Of a DNA stretch of 64,000 nt, positions 54,064 to 62,094 are shown piece by piece. The position numbers and the translations under genes were made by a program. The DNA is from Clostridiales bacterium. Its GTDB lineage: Bacteria; Bacillota; Clostridia; Oscillospirales; Oscillospiraceae. The notes below the pieces were generated by a model that did no database searches, was not told the origin of the DNA, and saw nothing but the letters and a program-made list of their open reading frames with translations. Within the stretch, counting starts at the first letter, position 1; each line of letters opens with the position of its first letter. The stretch is from positions 1 to 64,000 of the forward strand of contig JAJUJI010000007.1 of NCBI GenBank assembly GCA_029265405.1. Direction: 5' to 3'.

Positions 54064-54136
54064 TGTTAAACGACACATATTGAACAATAATAAAAAGGAA
54101 AAGTTAGTCATATTGACATGAGGCCTAATAAGCTCG

Positions 54137-54415
54137 TCAAAGCCCTTCGTCCAGCACGTCTGCATATTCCGGATGCTCGGCGAGCCACTTTGCGGCATAA
54201 GAGCAGGTGACCCGCGCCTTCCTTTTCGTCCTGCGCAGCTCGCGGGCCGCCATTTCCACCAGGCGCGAAGCGACGCCTCGGCCCCTCAGCTCACCGCTGA
54301 CCCAGGTATGGCAAATATCCACTTTATCCGCCCCGACGGAGGGATACTCCACCTTTCCGAGCACCCTGCCGTTTTCCTCGTAAAGGATAGCGTTTTTGTT
54401 TACATGATAGGCCAT
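54137..54415 (-). CDS. Small GNAT (YjdJ/Gcn5-related) acetyltransferase
   Basis: This encodes 92 residues, the complete length of this mini-GNAT family. NAILYEENGRVLGKVEYPSV is followed by the acetyl-CoA loop LRGRGVASRLVEMAARELRR and a final CSYAAKWLAEHPEYADVL. The substrate is unknown. It is 14 bases after uxaE on the same strand, so it is probably in that transcript, without obvious metabolic logic. Confidence 0.85.
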   Translation of the reverse strand: MAYHVNKNAILYEENGRVLGKVEYPSVGADKVDICHTWVSGELRGRGVASRLVEMAARELRRTKRKARVTCSYAAKWLAEHPEYADVLDEGL

Positions 54416-54429
54416 ATTTTCTCCTTTAT

Positions 54430-55737
54430 TTAACCTATTCCCAGCAGCCTCAAATGCCTGCCCAAATGCCCTGCCAGCAAAGCAAAGTAGTCCTCCTCAT
54501 GCTCCCTCCACAGCGAATAGAGGCTTTCGCGGTATTCGGACTTGAGTATGGGGCCGTAGGCGATATGGATGAGCTGCCGCGCGTCATCCATATCAAGGAG
54601 CGAGGAAAGCTCCGCATCGTCCAAGGCTGCCGGTTCGGGAATTTTGGACAGATCCGCCGACACATGGTAGTGCTTTTTCGCCTCGCCGAATTCCGAAAGC
54701 GCAAGGGCGTGGATCCGGCGGTAAAGGGCGGGCTCCATCATGGCCGCAAGCCTCATGGCTTCCAGCCAGCTTGTGCCGGAAGTCTTCACATGGAAGCGGC
54801 CTTGCGTATGCCGGGCTATCATTGGAAATATGCTGAGCTTGTCGGAGCCCGAATGTATGCTCAGCTTATAGCCGAAGCTGCGGGCTACGGCCGCATGGAT
54901 CTGAAGCTCGGCCTCGAAGTCTGAGAGGCTGCCGCGGTAATCCACACCCTTCTGGAACTCGCCGCCGAAGCGCGGAGCCAGCGTCTGAAAACGGACGCCT
55001 CGGCGCCTCAGCTCGGAGGCGACAAAAAAATGCTCCAAGGGGGTGGTGGGCGTGCCTGTTTCATCTATGGATATTTCAAAATCGGCTGCGCCTCCGGCCA
55101 GATACTTTTCATATGCGCCGCAGATAAATTCAATGGCCGCGCCGTAAACGGCGGTGCAGCGCCCCAGCCCTTCCGCGCCGAACTCAAGGGCGCAGCCTTC
55201 CGCTTCAAAACGCCTGCCAAGGTAAAGCGCCCTCTGCTCGGCGGAGGGCTCGCCGCCCCGGCCGATTTTTTCGCTGCAATCTATGGTTATCATGGTGCAG
55301 CCGGAGCGCAGGGCGCTTTCAATCTCACCGGAGGTTTTCAGGTGGTCGCCGTCAAAGCCCCAGGGCCGGCGGAACCCCTCCCGGAAAACGGCGAAGGTGG
55401 CGGCGTCCAGCACATCCGCAAAGGTTCTGCCGGTAAACGTCAGCTCGCGCACAGACTGCTGCGCCAAAACGGGCGCCGCGTCGGCGCTGCGGAAGCAACG
55501 CACATGGCCGGGGCCGGCTATGCCGAGCCTGTCTCCCGTACCGAAGGTGCGGGGCAGGGAAAGCACGCGCGAGGGCGCGGTCCACGGCAGCTCCGAACGG
55601 AGAAGCTCGGCCGAGGCATGGTCCAGGGGCAGGAAAGCACCGGCAAAAAACAGCAAATCCCTGCCGTCGCCGCCCCTGGCCATATAAATTTCGCCGGCCT
55701 CATGCTCGCATATGGACTTGTCGTATATTTTCATCAT
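54430..55737 (-). CDS. uxaE: D-tagaturonate epimerase (UxaE family)
   Basis: This encodes 435 residues. Family-like stretches are FAGAFLPLDHASAELLRSEL, the metal-binding region RRPWGFDGDHLKTSGEIESA, TMITIDCSEKIGRGGEP and KLSIHSGSDKLSIFPMIARH. UxaE converts tagaturonate (from galacturonate) into fructuronate, so both uronates can share one pathway. The start overlaps the uxaC stop. It is slightly shorter than the ~480-residue family norm. Confidence 0.85.
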   Translation of the reverse strand: MMKIYDKSICEHEAGEIYMARGGDGRDLLFFAGAFLPLDHASAELLRSELPWTAPSRVLSLPRTFGTGDRLGIAGPGHVRCFRSADAAPVLAQQSVRELTFTGRTFADVLDAATFAVFREGFRRPWGFDGDHLKTSGEIESALRSGCTMITIDCSEKIGRGGEPSAEQRALYLGRRFEAEGCALEFGAEGLGRCTAVYGAAIEFICGAYEKYLAGGAADFEISIDETGTPTTPLEHFFVASELRRRGVRFQTLAPRFGGEFQKGVDYRGSLSDFEAELQIHAAVARSFGYKLSIHSGSDKLSIFPMIARHTQGRFHVKTSGTSWLEAMRLAAMMEPALYRRIHALALSEFGEAKKHYHVSADLSKIPEPAALDDAELSSLLDMDDARQLIHIAYGPILKSEYRESLYSLWREHEEDYFALLAGHLGRHLRLLGIG

Positions 55738-57119
55738 AGGCGGCCGCCTGTTTTTCCGAAAAATTCGGCAGCGTTGTAATAGCTTATATCGGCCGCGATT
55801 CCGCCCAGAGCCTCAATGTCCAGCGGATATTCCCCGTCCTCCGCCCAGGAGCCAAGCAAATTGCAGAGTATGCGCCTGAAATACTCGTGCCGGACGTAAG
55901 ACAGAAAGCTGCGCGAGTCCGTCACCATCCCGACAAATACCGGCAGAACGGAGAGGGAGGCCAGCGAGGCAAGCTGCTCCTCCATTCCACTTTTCGTGTC
56001 GTTGAACCACCAGGCCGCGCCCTGCTGCACCCTGCCGCGGATGCCGCCGGACTGGAAGCAGCCTATGACGCTGCCGATTTGGGCGTTGTCCGCCGGGTTC
56101 AGGGAATAAAGCACGGTCCTGGGAAGCGCGCCCCGCTCCTCCATTTTGCCGAGCAGAGCGGCCAGGGCCGCCCCGCTTTCCGCAGGGCCCCAGATGGCGT
56201 CAAAGCCGGAGTCGGCCCCGAGGCGGGCGAGCATTCGTGGATTTGCGTTCCTGACGGCGCCGTAATGTATCTGCATGACCCAGCCGCGCCTGCTGTACTC
56301 CTCGGCCAGAAACAGCAGCAGGGCCGCCCTGTAGCCCTCCGCTTCTTCGCTTTCCAAAGTACGCCCGCTAAGCGCCTTCCTGAAGGCTGCGTCGGGATTT
56401 CCGATAAAATTGCACGGTATGCGGTCCAGCCCGTGGTCGGAATTGCGGCAGCCGAGCGAGTGGAAATAGTCCATCCTGCGGCAAAGCTCAGCCTTAAGGC
56501 CGTCGAAATCACTTATTCCGCCGCCAAGCCTTTCTATATATGCGGGAAAGCCGGGCTTGTCCGGATTCAAAACCCTGTCCGGCCGCCAGGCCGGCAAAAC
56601 GGCGGTGCCGAAGCCCTTGAGCTTTTTGTGGTGCTCGAGGCTGTCGCAGGGGTCGTCGGTGGTGTATATCAGCTCCACCCCGGACGAGCTTATTATGCTA
56701 CGGGCGCTCATGGTTTTCAGCTTAAAACAGCATTCCTCCCATATCTCCCCGCAGGTTTCGGCCGACAGCGGCCTTATTATGCCAAAATAGCGCTTTAGCT
56801 CCAGATGCGACCAGTGATAGAGCGGGTTGCCGACAAGGCGCGGCATCAGCTCCGCGTATTTGGCGAATTTTTCATAGGGCGCCGCGCCGCCGGTGATGAA
56901 GCGCTCGTCTATACCGGCGGTCCTCATGGCTCTCCATTTGTAATGGTCGCCGCCCAGCCAGAGCTGCGCCATGTCGTCCCAACGCTTGTCGTCAGCTATA
57001 TCCTCCGGGCTCAGATGGCAGTGAAAATCGATTATCGGCAGCTTCTCGCAGTATTGGTGATAAAGCGTCCGCGCGGTTTCGGTTCGCAGAAGAAAGTCGT
57101 CGCTTAAAAAGCCGGGCAT
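55734..57119 (-). CDS. uxaC: Uronate isomerase
   Basis: This encodes 461 residues. ATG 57119 follows GAGGTGA; open frame further upstream lies across the divergent gnd gene and is not coding. Amidohydrolase-like features are LPIIDFHCHLSPEDIADDKR (HxH), MQIHYGAVRNANPRM and the final FVGMVTDSRSFLSYVRHEYF. It isomerises glucuronate to fructuronate and galacturonate to tagaturonate. It is the first gene of the minus-strand half of the uronate locus. Confidence 0.95.
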   Translation of the reverse strand: MPGFLSDDFLLRTETARTLYHQYCEKLPIIDFHCHLSPEDIADDKRWDDMAQLWLGGDHYKWRAMRTAGIDERFITGGAAPYEKFAKYAELMPRLVGNPLYHWSHLELKRYFGIIRPLSAETCGEIWEECCFKLKTMSARSIISSSGVELIYTTDDPCDSLEHHKKLKGFGTAVLPAWRPDRVLNPDKPGFPAYIERLGGGISDFDGLKAELCRRMDYFHSLGCRNSDHGLDRIPCNFIGNPDAAFRKALSGRTLESEEAEGYRAALLLFLAEEYSRRGWVMQIHYGAVRNANPRMLARLGADSGFDAIWGPAESGAALAALLGKMEERGALPRTVLYSLNPADNAQIGSVIGCFQSGGIRGRVQQGAAWWFNDTKSGMEEQLASLASLSVLPVFVGMVTDSRSFLSYVRHEYFRRILCNLLGSWAEDGEYPLDIEALGGIAADISYYNAAEFFGKTGGRL

Positions 57120-57184
57120 GGCGTTCACCTCGGAGCTGATATTATTATACTTAAGCCGAAAATTCAAGTTTTTATTACAAAAGG

Positions 57185-57212
57185 TTGAATTGACCGCAAT
57201 AAATGCTACAAT
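57185..57212 (+). promoter_or_regulatory. Promoter of the gnd-kinase-SDR-larA operon
   Basis: TTGAAT (57185-57190) and TACAAT (57207-57212) are 16 bases apart, 42 bases before gnd. The uxaC transcript runs the other way from the same ~135-base gap; a minus-strand TATAAT lies at 57149-57144, but its -35 is unclear. Confidence 0.6.
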
Positions 57213-57254
57213 GATGATATCGATCGGAAAAACGGGTTTGGAGCGTGGACAAGG

Positions 57255-58658
57255 ATGGACATAGGACTTATAGGGCTTGCGGTGATGGGCGAGAACCTGG
57301 CGCTTAACCTGGCCTCGAGGGGCTGGTCCGTGGCGGTTTACAACAGGACGGCGGAAAAGACAAGGGCTTTCTTGGAGGGGAGGGCGGCCGGAACGAGCAT
57401 AGCCGGAGCCTGGAGCCTGCCGGAGCTGGTCCTGTCGCTGGACAGGCCGCGCAAAATATTCCTTATGGTGAAGGCGGGAAAACCTGTGGACGACCTGATC
57501 GAGGCCCTGCTGCCGCTGCTGGAGCCCGGAGACATCATAATAGACGGAGGAAACTCGCACTATCACGACACCATGCGCAGAACGGAGCTGGCGGAGAGGG
57601 CCGGCCTGCTTTACGTGGGAACCGGCGTATCCGGCGGGGAAGAGGGGGCGTTGAGGGGACCGTCTTTGATGCCCGGAGGCTCCGCGGGAGCCTGGGAGCA
57701 TATAAAGCCCATATTCGAGTCCATCTGCGCAAGGACGGACGGGGGCGAGCCCTGCTGCGCCTGGGTGGGCGAAAACGGCGCGGGCCATTTTGTAAAAATG
57801 GTGCACAACGGCATAGAATACGCGGATATGCAGCTTATCTGCGAGGCCTACCAGCTTATGAAGGACGGCCTGGGCCTGCCGAACCCCGAAATGGCGGACA
57901 TATTCGAGGAATGGAACAAAGGCAAGCTTAAAAGCTACCTTATTGAAATAACGTCGGACATCCTGCGCCATAAGGAAGAGGACGGAACGTTTACGCTGGA
58001 CGCCATACTTGACGCGGCCGGCCAGAAGGGGACCGGCAAGTGGACGGTCGCGGCCGCGCTGGACGAGGGAGTGCCGGCGACCATAATAGGGGAGGCGGTG
58101 TTTGCCAGGTGCCTTTCGGCCATGAAGGAGGAAAGAGCGCGCGCCTCGGCTCTTTACGGAGGGTGCCGCGCCCGTTTCAAAGGGGACGGGAGGCGCTTCA
58201 CGGAGGATATCAGGCGGGCCTTATACGCCTCGAAAATTATAGCCTACGCCCAGGGCTTCATGCTTATGTCCGCCGCGGCCGGAACCTATGGCTGGAGGCT
58301 GGATTGCGGCGGCATAGCGCTGATGTGGCGGGGCGGCTGCATCATAAGAAGCGCATTTTTGGAAAAAATCAGGGAGGCCTACGGCAGGGAGCCCGACCTT
58401 CCGAACCTGCTGCTGGATCCGTACTTTAAAAGCGAGCTGTCGGGGCTGATCGTGGGCTGGCGCAGGACGGTTTCCGGAGCGGCAAAGATGGGAATGCCCG
58501 TTCCCGCCCTGTCCGGCGCTCTAAGCTGGTTTGACGGCTGGCGCAGCGAGAGGCTGCCGGCAAACCTGCTCCAGGCGCAGCGCGACTATTTCGGAGCTCA
58601 CGGCTACGAGCGCTCGGACGGGCCCGCAGGGGAGCTCTATCATACGGAATGGAGGTAG
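57255..58658 (+). CDS. gnd: 6-phosphogluconate dehydrogenase (decarboxylating)
   Basis: This encodes 467 residues, the normal length. Motifs are GLIGLAVMGENLALNLASRG (NADP fold), GGNSHYHDTMRR, VGTGVSGGEEGALRGPSLMP, the catalytic GAGHFVKMVHNGIEYADMQL, and CIIRSAFLEKIREAY near the end. It oxidises 6-phosphogluconate to ribulose 5-phosphate + CO2 with NADP (or NAD). Finding it as the first gene of a uronate operon, instead of mannonate dehydratase and KDPG aldolase, is unusual and suggests that 6-phosphogluconate is the exit product of the pathway. Confidence 0.95.
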   Translation: MDIGLIGLAVMGENLALNLASRGWSVAVYNRTAEKTRAFLEGRAAGTSIAGAWSLPELVLSLDRPRKIFLMVKAGKPVDDLIEALLPLLEPGDIIIDGGNSHYHDTMRRTELAERAGLLYVGTGVSGGEEGALRGPSLMPGGSAGAWEHIKPIFESICARTDGGEPCCAWVGENGAGHFVKMVHNGIEYADMQLICEAYQLMKDGLGLPNPEMADIFEEWNKGKLKSYLIEITSDILRHKEEDGTFTLDAILDAAGQKGTGKWTVAAALDEGVPATIIGEAVFARCLSAMKEERARASALYGGCRARFKGDGRRFTEDIRRALYASKIIAYAQGFMLMSAAAGTYGWRLDCGGIALMWRGGCIIRSAFLEKIREAYGREPDLPNLLLDPYFKSELSGLIVGWRRTVSGAAKMGMPVPALSGALSWFDGWRSERLPANLLQAQRDYFGAHGYERSDGPAGELYHTEWR

Positions 58659-58688
58659 AAAGGGGCTCCGCCCCTTTGCAGGCTGCAT

Positions 58689-59765
58689 ATGCTTAAACTG
58701 AAAAACGATTGCAAATACGACCTTGTGGCGCCCACCAGCATGGGCGTCAGGCTTACGCCGGACAATTTCCAGCCGGTCCACCTTTCAAACAGGTATACCA
58801 TGCAGGCCACCAGCGCCGAGACAAACGTATTGAACGTTTCCGCTTCTCTGGGGCTGAGGACCAAGGCGTTGACGGCCTTTGTCGCCGGCAGCCCCATAGC
58901 CCTGTTCATCAAGAGCGAGCTATCAAAGCGCCGCATAGAGTTTGAGGGTCCGGAGGTCCCTCAGGGCGGGCCCTGGGGCTACAGGCACCAGTTCAATATA
59001 GCCGATACCGGCTGGGGCCCCCGCGGGCCGAGAGTCTGCAACGACAGGGCCGGAGAGGTTGGGCGGACGCTGAATGCCCGCGACTTTGATCTGGAAAGGC
59101 TCTTCGGCTCCGAGGGAGTTAGAATGGCGCATATATCGGGCCTTATCGCCGCCCTTTCCGAGGAAACTGCCGGGTTTTGCCTTGATGTGGCCAGAACTGC
59201 AAGGAGGCACGGAAGCGCCGTAAGCTTCGACCTGAACTACCGCGCCTCCTTTTGGGAGGGCAGGGAAGCCGGACTGCGCGCCGCGTTTACCGAAATCGCA
59301 AGCCTTGCCGACGTGCTCGTGGGCAACGAGGAGGATTTCCAGCTCGCCCTCGGCATAGCCGGTCCGGAAGCCGGCGGAAGGGATCTCGCCTCAAAGATCG
59401 AAGGCTTCAAGAGCATGATGGGCCAGGCAAGGAGGCTCTATCCGAACGCGGAGGTGTTTGCCACCACGCTTAGGGAGGTCGTCGACGCAAACAGGCACCT
59501 GTGGGGCGCTCTCATGCTGCATGGCGGCAACTGGCATCTCGTTCCGGCCCGGGAGATAGGAGTGCTCGACAGGATAGGCGGAGGAGACGGCTTTGTGGGA
59601 GGCCTGCTGTACGGCCTGCTTCGGGGCTTTGAGCCGGAAAAGCAGCTCCAGTTCGGGTGGGCCTGCGGCGCTCTGGCCGTCGCCGAAACCAACGACTATG
59701 CCTCTCCTGCCGACGAGGACGAGGTATGGAGCATATGGGGCGGCAACGCGAGAGTAAGGAGATGA
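58689..59765 (+). CDS. PfkB-family sugar (acid) kinase
   Basis: This encodes 358 residues. The ribokinase-like fold has SFDLNYRASFWEGREAG (about residue 185, as in KDG kinases), ADVLVGNEEDFQLALG and the catalytic GxGD region DRIGGGDGFVGGLLYGLL (about 300). Closest in style are 2-keto-3-deoxygluconate kinases, but no KDG-forming dehydratase is encoded here. Given the preceding gnd and following LarA homologue, phosphorylation of gluconate to 6-phosphogluconate is a plausible alternative. It starts 30 bases after gnd; the ribosome-binding site is weak and a small GGGGC/GCCCC hairpin precedes it. Confidence 0.85.
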   Translation: MLKLKNDCKYDLVAPTSMGVRLTPDNFQPVHLSNRYTMQATSAETNVLNVSASLGLRTKALTAFVAGSPIALFIKSELSKRRIEFEGPEVPQGGPWGYRHQFNIADTGWGPRGPRVCNDRAGEVGRTLNARDFDLERLFGSEGVRMAHISGLIAALSEETAGFCLDVARTARRHGSAVSFDLNYRASFWEGREAGLRAAFTEIASLADVLVGNEEDFQLALGIAGPEAGGRDLASKIEGFKSMMGQARRLYPNAEVFATTLREVVDANRHLWGALMLHGGNWHLVPAREIGVLDRIGGGDGFVGGLLYGLLRGFEPEKQLQFGWACGALAVAETNDYASPADEDEVWSIWGGNARVRR

Positions 59766-59772
59766 GCGGGAT

Positions 59773-60606
59773 ATGGATTTGCCGTTTAAAGCAAGCCTTG
59801 AGGGCAAAACAGCCGTAGTGACGGGCGGCGGAGGGGTGCTTTGCTCCGTTTTTGCCAGGGCTCTGGCCGCCTGCGGGGCTAAGACCGCGGTGCTCGGAAG
59901 GACGCTGCCTCCGCTGGAAAGGACCGTGCGCCTGATAAGGGAGGAGGGGGGAACAGCCGAGGCGTTTGCCGCCGACGTTACGGACAGGGACAGCCTTATG
60001 AGGGCCCGCGACGGCGTTTTGAGCCTGTACGGCCCCTGCGACATACTGCTCAACGGCGCCGGGGGCAACAACCCGGCAGCGACGACGGACCGGGAATACT
60101 TCGAGCCGGGCGGGAAAAGCTTTTTCGAGCTTCCCGTCGAGGGCATCAACCAGGTTTTCGGCCTGAATTTTACCGGCGCGCTGCTTGCCGCGCAGGTTTT
60201 TGCCAGGGACATGGCGGAGAAAAAAAGCGGGACGATAATCAACGTTTCCTCGATGAACGCCTACAGGCCGCTTACAAAAATACCAGCCTATTCCGCCGCA
60301 AAGTCGGCGCTGGGCAACCTGACCCAGTGGCTGGCGGTTTATTTTTCCAAGTGCGGCGTCCGGGTAAACGCCCTGGCGCCGGGCTTTTTAATCACGGAGC
60401 AAAACAGAACCCTTCTCTTCGGCGAGGACGGCGCGCCGACGCCCAGGACGGGCAAAATACTGGCCGCCACGCCCATGGGGCGCTTCGGCGCGCCGGAGGA
60501 GCTTGTAGGCGCGCTGCTGTTTTTGGCCGACGAGAGGAGCTCGGGCTTTGTCACGGGCATCACCCTGCCGGTGGACGGGGGCTTTTCGGCGTATTCGGGG
60601 GTCTAG
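59773..60606 (+). CDS. SDR-family D-fructuronate reductase / mannonate oxidoreductase-like
   Basis: This encodes 277 residues. The cofactor motif VVTGGGGVLCSVFARAL, the structural NGAGGNNPAAT, the catalytic Ser in INVSSMNAYRPL and Tyr-Lys in IPAYSAAKSALGNL, and a C-terminal FVTGITLPVDGGFSAYSG are seen. It resembles the SDR-type mannonate oxidoreductases found in Firmicute uronate clusters, which reduce fructuronate to D-mannonate, in place of the long-chain UxuB. It starts seven bases after the kinase gene. Confidence 0.85.
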   Translation: MDLPFKASLEGKTAVVTGGGGVLCSVFARALAACGAKTAVLGRTLPPLERTVRLIREEGGTAEAFAADVTDRDSLMRARDGVLSLYGPCDILLNGAGGNNPAATTDREYFEPGGKSFFELPVEGINQVFGLNFTGALLAAQVFARDMAEKKSGTIINVSSMNAYRPLTKIPAYSAAKSALGNLTQWLAVYFSKCGVRVNALAPGFLITEQNRTLLFGEDGAPTPRTGKILAATPMGRFGAPEELVGALLFLADERSSGFVTGITLPVDGGFSAYSGV

Positions 60607-60612
60607 GCGCAT

Positions 60613-61878
60613 ATGGAGATAATCTGCCATGAAAAGGACGGCTCCGGCCTTTCAAAAAGCGAGCAGCTTGAGGCGGTCAGAAAATCGCTGGAAGGGAGGA
60701 GGCCCGGGAGGGCGCTCATAATACCGCCGGACTATACGCGCCGTTATTCGGGAGCCGGCTGGCTTGCCTGCTGCTATTACAATGAGCTCAAGGGCCTCTG
60801 CCCTGTGGACGTCCTGCCGGCGCTGGGCACACATGCGCCCATGACCGAGGCCGAATGCGCAGACATGTATCCAGACATACCCTTCGAGCGCTTCATCGTC
60901 CACAACTGGCGCAGCGACGCGGTTAAAATCGGCGAGGTAAGCGGCGCCTATCTTGGCGAAATATCCGAAGGGCTCTGGTCGGACGGCATAGCCGTGGAGG
61001 TCAACAGGCTTGTGATGGACAGGCGCTATGAGCTTATAGTGTCCATAGGCCAGGTGGTGCCCCATGAGGTCATAGGCATGGCCAACCATTCCAAAAACAT
61101 TTTTGTCGGCGTCGGCGGCAGCGAAACTATCAACAAGTCGCACCTGCTGGGAGCCGTATACGGTATGGAGCGCATGATGGGGCGGGACCATACGCCGGTA
61201 AGAAAGGCCTTCGATTATGCCCTGGAGCACTTTTTGAAGGACAGGCCGATAATTTTCGCTCTCACGACGGCCACCGCCCCGGGAAACAAAATCCATGTGC
61301 ACGGGCTGTTCATAGGCGATACCCGCAGGGTGCTCGAGGAGGCTGTGGCCTCCGCGCAAAGGAACAATATAGACTGGCTCGACAGGAGCATAAAAAAATG
61401 CGTGGTTTACCTCGACCCCGAGGAATTCAAAAGCACGTGGCTCGGCAACAAGGCGATTTACCGCACGCGCATGGCGCTTGCCGACGGGGGCGAGCTGCTT
61501 ATTTTGGCCCCGGGCGTGGCCAGATTCGGAGAGGACGAGGCTAACGACAGGCTGATAAGAAAGTACGGCTACCGGGGCAGGCTCCGCACCCTTGAGCTTC
61601 TGAAGCAAAACGAGGATCTGCGGGAGAACATGGGCGCCGCCGCCCACCTGATACACGGCAGCAGCGACGGGCGCTTTTCCGTAACCTACGCGGTTAAGGC
61701 TATGGGCCGGTCTGATATGGAGTCAGTCGGGTTCGGGGCCGCGGACTACGGAGAGACGCTGCGCAGGTATGACCCCGCGAAGCTTGAATACGGCTGGAAT
61801 AAGACGGACGAGGGCGAGGAGATATTTTATATCCCCAATCCGGCCCTGGGCCTGTGGGTAGAAAAAGGCAGGCTTTGA
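60613..61878 (+). CDS. LarA-family nickel-dependent racemase/epimerase
   Basis: This encodes 421 residues. LarA signatures are IIPPDYTRRYSGAG (DxTR), ALGTHAPMTEAEC (catalytic His), PHEVIGMANHSKNIFVGVGG (His/Lys that hold the nickel-pincer nucleotide) and TAPGNKIHVHGLFIGD (third His). The superfamily includes lactate, malate and other hydroxyacid racemases and a D-gluconate/D-mannonate 2-epimerase. In this operon the latter activity would link mannonate to gluconate and thus to gnd. Maturation proteins LarB, LarC and LarE are not in the window. It is the last gene of the operon. Confidence 0.88.
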   Translation: MEIICHEKDGSGLSKSEQLEAVRKSLEGRRPGRALIIPPDYTRRYSGAGWLACCYYNELKGLCPVDVLPALGTHAPMTEAECADMYPDIPFERFIVHNWRSDAVKIGEVSGAYLGEISEGLWSDGIAVEVNRLVMDRRYELIVSIGQVVPHEVIGMANHSKNIFVGVGGSETINKSHLLGAVYGMERMMGRDHTPVRKAFDYALEHFLKDRPIIFALTTATAPGNKIHVHGLFIGDTRRVLEEAVASAQRNNIDWLDRSIKKCVVYLDPEEFKSTWLGNKAIYRTRMALADGGELLILAPGVARFGEDEANDRLIRKYGYRGRLRTLELLKQNEDLRENMGAAAHLIHGSSDGRFSVTYAVKAMGRSDMESVGFGAADYGETLRRYDPAKLEYGWNKTDEGEEIFYIPNPALGLWVEKGRL

Positions 61879-62008
61879 CGCCTCGCGGCGTCGCCAGGAA
61901 GGAGGGCGCTTCAGCGCGGCCGGAGGATGCGGCGCAAAGCCTGACTCCTGGCGCTTTAGCCCTTTCAGAGCAAAGATATAACGATTTCGCCATGCGAGCG
62001 TCGGACTC
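61879..62008. other. Intergenic stretch after larA
   Basis: GC-rich, with imperfect inverted segments (GCGCTTCAGCGCGGCC and GGCGCTTTAGCC) but no clean terminator. The arabinofuranosidase promoter begins at its end. Confidence 0.4.
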
Positions 62009-62037
62009 TTGACATTTGCATAGCGCCGCTTTATTAT
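62009..62037 (+). promoter_or_regulatory. Arabinofuranosidase promoter
   Basis: Consensus TTGACA (62009-62014) and TATTAT (62032-62037) are separated by 17 bases, 57 bases before the start. Confidence 0.78.
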
Positions 62038-62094
62038 GGCAATTAGTTAATATGAAATATATTTAACGTGTCGATTGAAAGGAGATTGTAAAAA

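Noticed and set aside
54064-54136. Rex-type redox operator upstream of the redox operon
   Set aside because: TGTTAA and TGAACAA half-site-like strings occur, but their spacing (arms over 20 bases apart) does not match the known operator.
55887-56798. 303-codon plus-strand frame opposite uxaC
   Set aside because: Antisense to a recognised enzyme; no domain or ribosome-binding site.
57120-57971. N-terminal extension of uxaC by ~284 codons
   Set aside because: The extension runs antisense to gnd and through the divergent promoter; a strong GAGGTGA-ATG at 57119 gives the normal protein length.
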